A stretch of DNA of 12,157 nt from Verrucomicrobiales bacterium (GTDB lineage: Bacteria; Verrucomicrobiota; Verrucomicrobiia; Verrucomicrobiales; V1-33): assembly GCA_028293305.1 (NCBI GenBank), contig JAQGPD010000173.1:1-12157 (forward strand). The letters are read 5' to 3'. How positions within the stretch are numbered: position 1 is the stretch's first letter; each line of letters starts with the position of its first letter. A model generated the notes under the pieces. That model was not told where the DNA came from. It worked only from the letters and a program-made list of their open reading frames with translations, and did no database searches. Positions 7,899-12,157 of the stretch are shown piece after piece. The translations under genes and the position numbers were made by a program.

Positions 7899-8186
7899 AA
7901 CGACTTCGCCCAGCTGGGAGGTTTTGCCGAGGACCAGATTTCCGGATTCGAGTTGTTCCTTCAGCAGGAGGAAATGCGGGGTCAGCCGATGGGCCTCCAA
8001 GGCTGCCGGATTGTCATAAAGTTCCGCCAGGGTGAAAACATTGGGGCGGTCGGTTAGGCGGGCGACTTCGAAGCGGCGGCATCCGGGTTCGAGGGAGCGC
8101 GCGGCTTCGGCGGCGACGGTGATGAGGGAGAGAAAAAGATCCGCTTTGTCGGCGGGGGTTTCGATGGTGACGATGAGGGAGGTCAT
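7890..8186 (-). CDS. ABM-domain (YgiN-like) monooxygenase family protein
   Basis: 98 residues from ATG 8186, a typical single-domain ABM length; the same frame is open to 8243 but only the shorter start fits the family. It begins with a beta strand (MTSLIVTIETP), then a helix (ADLFLSLITVAAEAARS), the characteristic EPGCRRFEVARL (33-44), and FTLAELYDNPAALEAHRLTPHF (51-72), the hallmark strand-turn-helix of the family. Relatives are dimeric ferredoxin-like-fold proteins such as quinol monooxygenase YgiN, but many have no known substrate. It lies 91 bases after the metallo-hydrolase gene on the same strand, with a small palindrome (TGGCGGCCCGCCA, 8230-8242) between them. Its stop overlaps cutA tail to tail by 9 bases. 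Confidence 0.88.
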   Translation of the reverse strand: MTSLIVTIETPADKADLFLSLITVAAEAARSLEPGCRRFEVARLTDRPNVFTLAELYDNPAALEAHRLTPHFLLLKEQLESGNLVLGKTSQLGEVVSG

Positions 8187-8277
8187 TTTCAAGCAGGGAA
8201 AAGATACAGGTTGGAAAAGTGTCAGGGAATGGCGGCCCGCCAATCGGAAACGCAGGCAGGAAAGAAGTTATTTATAG

Positions 8278-9264
8278 TTAGAAAACCCCGGGCTGTCCTT
8301 CGTCAGGGGCACTGACGCGATCTGTCAGGGATCGGTCCGCCGCGTGTTGATGGAGGCGTTCCAAGGGCTCGTGCATGGGTTCGCCGCCCAGCGGGAAAGT
8401 GCCGTAATGCATGGGGATCATGTGCTTGGCCCCCATGTCCGTGAAGGCAGTCAGAGCTTCCTCCGGATTCATATGCACCTCCCGGCCGCTCATGGATTCG
8501 TAGGCGCCGATCGGCATCATGGCGAGATCGATGGATGAGGTTTCGCCGATGCGGGTGAAGCCGTCGAAGTAGGCGCTGTCGCCGCAATGGAAGACCGTCC
8601 GGCCTGCGGAATTCTTGATGAGGAATCCGCCGAAACTCCGGTGCGTGTCATGCACCATGCGGGCGCCCCAGTGTTTCGAGGGAGTGAAGGTGATGGTCAG
8701 CGGACCGCAGGCAACCTCTTCCCAATAAGCGAGTTCCACAATTTCGCCAAAGCCGCGGTTTTTCACCAGATCGCCCACGCCTTTCGGGGTGATGATGGGT
8801 TGGCCGCAGGCGACCTGCGTGAGACTGCCAAGGTGGAGGTGGTCGAAATGCGCGTGCGTGACGAGGACCAGATGGATGGGCGGGAGTTCCGTGATGCCGA
8901 GTCCGGGCATGCGCACCCGTTTCACGATGCCGAGCCATTTGGCCCAGACGGGATCGATGAGGATGTTGACGCCTTCCGTCTGGATCAGATAGGACGCGTG
9001 TCCTATCCAAGTGACGCGGAAGGTGTGGTCGTCCGGATTGGCCAGGTCCGGACGCAGGGTTTCGCCGCCGCGTTTGGAAAAGATCTGCGGCAGCAGAATG
9101 CGGCGTATGAAGTGATAGTTCCGCAGGAGCGATCCCTTGTTAGGGAGCAGGCCCACCTGCAAATCATTGTCGGCGGACTTGCCTCCGCGGCGGAGGGATT
9201 CGCCTTTGTTTTTAAGATGCGAGACGAGGTCGCGCATGGGTTGTTTCCGTGGCGTGGGGGGCAT
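8278..9264 (-). CDS. MBL-fold metallo-hydrolase of the NAPE-PLD/RomA type
   Basis: 328 residues, no signal peptide, so probably cytoplasmic. The fold signature runs in order: TWIGHASYLIQTEGVNILIDPVW (85-107), the metal motif HAHFDH (137-142), SKHWGAR (196-202), HCGDSAYFDGF (226-236) with Asp229 as likely bridging metal ligand, and MHYGTFP (285-291) with the last His ligand. The WIGHAS opening, the LPPIHLVLVTHAHFDHL stretch and the SFGGFLIKNSAGRTVFHCGD segment are those of the N-acyl-phosphatidylethanolamine phospholipase D/RomA/UlaG-like branch, so a phosphodiesterase or lactonase-type reaction is likely; the substrate is unknown. ATG 9237 (residue 10) is an alternative start. It begins 14 bases after the rhodanese stop on the same strand, so the two are probably co-transcribed. 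Confidence 0.92.
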   Translation of the reverse strand: MPPTPRKQPMRDLVSHLKNKGESLRRGGKSADNDLQVGLLPNKGSLLRNYHFIRRILLPQIFSKRGGETLRPDLANPDDHTFRVTWIGHASYLIQTEGVNILIDPVWAKWLGIVKRVRMPGLGITELPPIHLVLVTHAHFDHLHLGSLTQVACGQPIITPKGVGDLVKNRGFGEIVELAYWEEVACGPLTITFTPSKHWGARMVHDTHRSFGGFLIKNSAGRTVFHCGDSAYFDGFTRIGETSSIDLAMMPIGAYESMSGREVHMNPEEALTAFTDMGAKHMIPMHYGTFPLGGEPMHEPLERLHQHAADRSLTDRVSAPDEGQPGVF

Positions 9265-9278
9265 GGCGCGACGGAGTG

Positions 9279-9773
9279 TTATTTGGTGGCGGGAGCCGGG
9301 GCGGGAGTGGATTTTTCCACGGGAAGTCCCGCCTTCCGCCAGCCATTGAGTCCGCCATCGAGGTGCACGATGGATTTGAAACCCAGCTGGTTCAGAATGG
9401 ATAGGCTCCGCGTGCTCCGGCCGCCGGCGGCGCAGTGGACGAGGTAGGTTTTGCTGCGGTCCAGTTTTGCGAGGTCCGCTTTGAACGTGGCGGAGGCGAT
9501 ATCGATATTTTGGGCTCCCTTGATGTGGCCTTCCGAAAACTCCTCGGGGGTGCGGACGTCGATGACGCTGACCGTTTTCGCGGGGACTTTGTCATCGTGC
9601 GCGGCCAGCAATTTCGAGGCTTCCGTGGCATCGACGTGTTTGACGGCCCCGGCTTCCGCAGCGGCAGGAGCGGCGGGGGCAGCCGGTGACTGGGCCTGGA
9701 GAGACAGAGGGGCGGCGGCGAGCAGCAGCAGGCCGCAGGCTTGGAGGAGAAGGGTGGGTTTGGCGGAGTTCAT
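9279..9773 (-). CDS. Exported single-domain rhodanese
   Basis: 164 residues. Residues 1-28 are a signal peptide (LLLQACGLLLLAAAPLSLQAQ), followed by an Ala/Pro-rich linker to about 43 and one rhodanese domain (about 45-155). Family motifs are VSVIDVRTPEEFSEGHIKGAQNID (68-91) and the active loop C114-A-A-G-G-R119-S with catalytic Cys114; the six-residue loop is the size used by sulfurtransferases rather than by Cdc25-type phosphatases. HLDGGLNGWRKAGLPV closes the domain. A periplasmic role in sulfur or persulfide transfer is inferred. It lies 48 bases after the AsmA-like gene and 14 before the metallo-hydrolase. That partner is cytoplasmic and not of the ETHE1 persulfide-dioxygenase branch, so a classic rhodanese/ETHE1 pairing is not supported. 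Confidence 0.92.
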   Translation of the reverse strand: MNSAKPTLLLQACGLLLLAAAPLSLQAQSPAAPAAPAAAEAGAVKHVDATEASKLLAAHDDKVPAKTVSVIDVRTPEEFSEGHIKGAQNIDIASATFKADLAKLDRSKTYLVHCAAGGRSTRSLSILNQLGFKSIVHLDGGLNGWRKAGLPVEKSTPAPAPATK

Positions 9774-9793
9774 GGGCTTATCAAACTCTCAAT

Positions 9794-9813
9794 CAGGCTC
9801 CGAGTCGAGCCTG
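9794..9813 (-). terminator. Stem-loop between the AsmA-like and rhodanese genes
   Basis: A perfect 7-base-pair stem (CAGGCTC 9794-9800 with GAGCCTG 9807-9813) and a 6-base loop sit in the 48-base gap, starting 8 bases after the AsmA-like stop. On the minus strand it is followed by ATTGAGAGTTTGAT, which is not a true T-run. It may be a partial terminator or an mRNA-stabilising or processing hairpin that sets different levels for the genes on each side. Confidence 0.45.
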
Positions 9814-9821
9814 GATTTGGT

Positions 9822-11447
9822 TTATCGGGGCAGGGCATTTTCCAATAGATTCAGGCCGCCGCGCACGCTGTCCTGAATCAGGCCGGGGGCTTTTTCCAGG
9901 ATGGGAGGCGCGGCGTCCAGTAAGGACTGGGCGGCGCCGGTGGCTGATTCCGCCGCTCCTGCCGCAGTGCGCGCGGCGGTGGAGGCGGCTTCCATGGAGA
10001 GCGCCGTGACCTCGTCGACGGTCGCATTGAACCATGCCTGGGCGAGCCGGTCTGACAGGTTTTCGCGGGGCGAATCCAAGGTGCCTTCGAGGCTGAACCG
10101 GGTCCAGAGCAGGCCGGCATCGTCCGGGGAGAGCGCGCCGGCATTTCCGGAAATCCCCTCGAATTTGACCGCCGGAAGGAAAACGGATTGTTCCGCGCCG
10201 GCGAGGTAGCGGAGGGTTCCCGGGACGATGCCCAGGAGCAGCGAGCCACGAAGTTGATCGCCGTTTTCCAAGGTGACCGCGCCCTTCAGTCTTAGCAATC
10301 CGGGGGCGTCCGCGCGGATGCGGCGCAGGTCCCAGCCGGCGGTGCCGCGGCGCTCGAAGTCGCCCGTGGCGGACTTGATGAGCATGCGGAGGAAGGTGGC
10401 GTTCTGGGTTTTTTTGGCGATGATATTCAGCAGCGGCAACGCCTGAAGCGTGGCGTCCTTCACGGAAAATCCGCCTTCCGCGCGCAGCTCCGGCAAATCC
10501 GACCACGATCCCCGGAGCGTCGTTTTGACGGAGGCCATGCCGGTGCAGCGGCGCAGCCAATCCTCGGGAAGCCAATGCGCCAAATCCGCGTCGGTGATGG
10601 AAAGTGTCAGCCGGATGCCGTCCCCGGCGGCGGGGTCGAGGGTGCCGTTGGCCGTGACCTGGGCGCCTTGCACGGTGCCTTCGAGGTTTTCCAGTTCGGA
10701 TCCGCCTGTCCTCAGATTGGCGCGGGCGCGGGCTATTTTCAAAGTGCGGGTTTCATTCCCCATCCGGATTTCGCCGCCGCGGGCCTCGACCTCCAGGACG
10801 GCGGGCTGCAATTTTGGTTTGAGGGTGAGCGCGAAGCCACTGCCGGAAAGCGCGGGCGATTCCCCGGCGGCGGATTTGGTGAAATCGAAATGATCCACCT
10901 GCACAGGCCCGATCTCCGTTTTGTCAGGCAGCCAGGATTGCAGCCAGCCCGGGGCAGGCGGTGGGTCGTCGCCCTCGGCCGGGGATGCGGCGGCGGATGG
11001 AAGCCTCCCGTTTTTTGAAAAATCCATGGACATGGACGCGACCCGGATGGTGCGGATTTTCCAAGTCCGGTCCCACAGCGCCTGACTGTCGAGATCCGCG
11101 CGGACATCCGATAGGGCGAGCCGACGGAACGCGCTGTCCTCGGAACCATCGGCGGAAAAGGTCCCGGCGTAGGCCACGGAGTCCTGCCATTTCATGCCGT
11201 CGATCCGGCAGGCGGCATTCAAGGCGCGGCCGGCGGCGGCATTGACCTGGCCGGTGAAGGCGGCGCTTTTCAGATAGTGATCGATGCCGGCCTTCACGGC
11301 TATCACCCCGCCCAGCGCCAGTCCGGCCAGCCCGCCGATGCCCCAGGCCAGACGGCGCGGCCACGGGGAGCCGGCGCGATTCCGCCGATTCCGCCGACCG
11401 GTGGGGGAAGTCGGTTCCGCGGGCGGAGGCTCTGGAAGGTCATTCAT
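9822..11447 (-). CDS. AsmA-like membrane-anchored protein
   Basis: 541 residues from ATG 11447, chosen because GGTGGCGG lies just upstream; the frame is open to 11615 but the extra part is translated from a simple tandem repeat and is unlikely to be coding. Residues 1-32 are Pro/Arg-rich and cytoplasmic, a single membrane helix spans about 33-51 (LAWGIGGLAGLALGGVIAV), and the rest is a long beta-rich region of the AsmA/TamB type. The C-terminal half contains 'LPLLNIIAKKTQNATFLRMLIKSATGDFERRG', 'LRLKGAVTLENGDQLRGSLLLGI' and 'FSLEGTLDSPRENLSDRL', which resemble the closing part of AsmA-family proteins. The last 80 or so residues are Ala-rich and probably helical. By family, such proteins act in the envelope, possibly in lipid transfer or outer-membrane homeostasis; the link is by fold only. 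It heads a leftward gene run. Confidence 0.75.
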   Translation of the reverse strand: MNDLPEPPPAEPTSPTGRRNRRNRAGSPWPRRLAWGIGGLAGLALGGVIAVKAGIDHYLKSAAFTGQVNAAAGRALNAACRIDGMKWQDSVAYAGTFSADGSEDSAFRRLALSDVRADLDSQALWDRTWKIRTIRVASMSMDFSKNGRLPSAAASPAEGDDPPPAPGWLQSWLPDKTEIGPVQVDHFDFTKSAAGESPALSGSGFALTLKPKLQPAVLEVEARGGEIRMGNETRTLKIARARANLRTGGSELENLEGTVQGAQVTANGTLDPAAGDGIRLTLSITDADLAHWLPEDWLRRCTGMASVKTTLRGSWSDLPELRAEGGFSVKDATLQALPLLNIIAKKTQNATFLRMLIKSATGDFERRGTAGWDLRRIRADAPGLLRLKGAVTLENGDQLRGSLLLGIVPGTLRYLAGAEQSVFLPAVKFEGISGNAGALSPDDAGLLWTRFSLEGTLDSPRENLSDRLAQAWFNATVDEVTALSMEAASTAARTAAGAAESATGAAQSLLDAAPPILEKAPGLIQDSVRGGLNLLENALPR

Positions 11448-11491
11448 GGCCGCCACCCTGACCGAACCGCCGGCATATTGCAAGGTCGTGA

Positions 11492-11560
11492 CGGACGATG
11501 CGCGGACGATGCGGCGGACGATGCGGCGGACGATCCAGCGGACGATCCAGCGGACGGTCG
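11492..11560. repeat. 12-bp tandem repeat in the divergent intergenic region
   Basis: Units start at 11492 (11 bases, one G missing), 11503, 11515, 11527 and 11539, with a partial sixth at 11551. The core CGGACGAT is invariant in the five units; the last four bases are GCGG in the early units and CCAG in the two units starting 11527 and 11539. It lies 45 bases upstream of the AsmA-like start and about 107 before the divergent gene start. Read on the minus strand it keeps an open frame (RWIV/RRIV) that only artificially extends the AsmA-like protein. It could be slipped-strand expansion or clustered regulator sites. Confidence 0.85.
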
Positions 11561-11608
11561 AACTGCCGCGGATTTGAGGCCAGGGCGAGGAGTGGCGGCC
11601 ATTCGCAA

Positions 11609-11639
11609 CTGGCACTGGATTTTTGCATCGAAATATGAT
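11609..11639 (+). promoter_or_regulatory. Weak promoter candidate for the rightmost gene
   Basis: CTGGCA (11609-11614) and TATGAT (11634-11639) lie 19 bases apart, ending 27 bases before ATG 11667. The -10 is good but the -35 and spacing are poor, so this is a tentative call. Confidence 0.25.
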
Positions 11640-11666
11640 GTGCTGGCGCTCACCCCCACATCCCCC

Positions 11667-12157
11667 ATGAAAATCCCCCGCCTTGTTTTATTGTTTTGCC
11701 TTGCTCTCTGCACCTTCGCCTCGCCGGGACGACTGCGCGCGGAGGAGGATTGGCAGGAAGCCGGACGCACGCTTTTCGATATTTATGCGGATGCCATGCA
11801 GGGCAAAAATTACTCCAGCTTCATCAATAGCTGCGAAAGCAAATCGCGCAGTCTGTTCCGCGAATTCACCCTCTGGCAGATGGACCTCATGACCGAGGAC
11901 GACCTCATGGGCGTGCTCCCCCATGACGAAAACAACCGTCCCATCTCCCTCAAGCAACTGATCGAGTTGGACGACAAACAATTCTGGGTCCTCTACACCG
12001 ACTGGATGAAGAAGCGCGAACTGGCGATGGCGGACAAACTGCGTGAAAAGCAAGGCCTGTCCGGACTGCCTGTCTATTCCCTCAAAGTCCTCACAAAATA
12101 CGGTGATACCTTATATATGGTCGCCGAGCGCACCTATGCCAAGCCTTCGCCCGTGCC
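11667..12157 (+). CDS. Exported protein of unknown function (3' end beyond window)
   Basis: 163 codons are open from ATG 11667 to the right edge. Residues 1-25 are a signal peptide (MKIPRLVLLFCLALCTFAS, cut after RLRA). The mature part begins EEDWQEAGRTLFDIYADAMQGKNYSSFINSCESKSRSLFREFTLW and is rich in charged and aromatic residues, with predicted helices and only one Cys. A segment near the edge (YSLKVLTKYGDTLYMVAERT) looks like beta strands of a small alpha+beta domain, perhaps of a nuclear-transport-factor-2-like kind, but I do not recognise the family. Its start is 219 bases from, and divergent to, the AsmA-like gene, with the 12-bp repeat between them. Confidence 0.85.
   Translation, partial: MKIPRLVLLFCLALCTFASPGRLRAEEDWQEAGRTLFDIYADAMQGKNYSSFINSCESKSRSLFREFTLWQMDLMTEDDLMGVLPHDENNRPISLKQLIELDDKQFWVLYTDWMKKRELAMADKLREKQGLSGLPVYSLKVLTKYGDTLYMVAERTYAKPSPV

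Noticed and set aside
8587..9447. 286-codon plus-strand open frame opposite the metallo-hydrolase gene
   Set aside because: It is the mirror of a gene with intact HxHxDH and other metal motifs and it runs across the gene boundary into the rhodanese gene.
11492..11560. Consideration as a CRISPR array or plasmid iterons
   Set aside because: Units are only 12 bp with no spacers, and there is no replication-initiator or Cas gene in the window.
11448..11615. N-terminal extension of the AsmA-like protein (56 residues including RWIVRWIVRRIVRRIV)
   Set aside because: It is translated from a 12-bp tandem repeat, and ATG 11447 has a purine-rich ribosome site and gives the expected short cytoplasmic tail plus membrane helix.

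Overview
The window is GC-rich, gene-dense bacterial chromosomal DNA. Its content points to the Verrucomicrobiota, perhaps a Luteolibacter- or Haloferula-like member. The clues are a giant secreted FG-GAP/ASPIC protein with a cytochrome domain, a secreted vanadium-haloperoxidase-like enzyme whose C-terminal domain is of the 'YYKVQTSETLAGW' kind common in exported proteins of that phylum, and weak or absent Shine-Dalgarno sequences. The lineage is inferred from protein style only; no rRNA or marker gene is present.

Left part (1-6149, minus strand): two large exported proteins read leftward. First is a 684-residue PAP2/vanadium-dependent haloperoxidase-like enzyme (4095-6149) with a complete active-site signature. 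After a 147-base AT-rich gap comes the start of a very large multidomain protein (1-3947), at least 1315 residues and cut by the window edge. It carries a signal peptide, a diheme cytochrome c module, a cadherin/Ig-like domain, a propeller with seven Ca-binding-type loops, an ASPIC/UnbV domain, and a string of Ig-like domains. No long minus-strand frame was obvious here because the gene runs off the edge; I confirmed it by reading the reverse complement block by block with no stop or frameshift.

Middle (6150-7898): a 307-base divergent intergenic region, then a rightward gene for a probable outer-membrane beta-barrel (6457-7347) ending at a good intrinsic terminator, then cutA (7548-7898).

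Right part (7890-11447, minus strand): a leftward run of an AsmA-like membrane-anchored protein, an exported single-domain rhodanese, a NAPE-PLD/RomA-type metallo-beta-lactamase-fold hydrolase, and a small ABM-type monooxygenase whose stop overlaps that of cutA tail to tail. Upstream of the AsmA-like gene is a 12-bp tandem repeat, then a divergent gene for an exported protein of unknown function (11667 to the right edge).

The most interesting unit is the haloperoxidase, diheme/FG-GAP/ASPIC protein and divergent beta-barrel: three cell-envelope proteins that may form an extracellular or periplasmic redox module. Their functional linkage is inference. No RNA genes, CRISPR arrays, insertion sequences or phage genes were seen.
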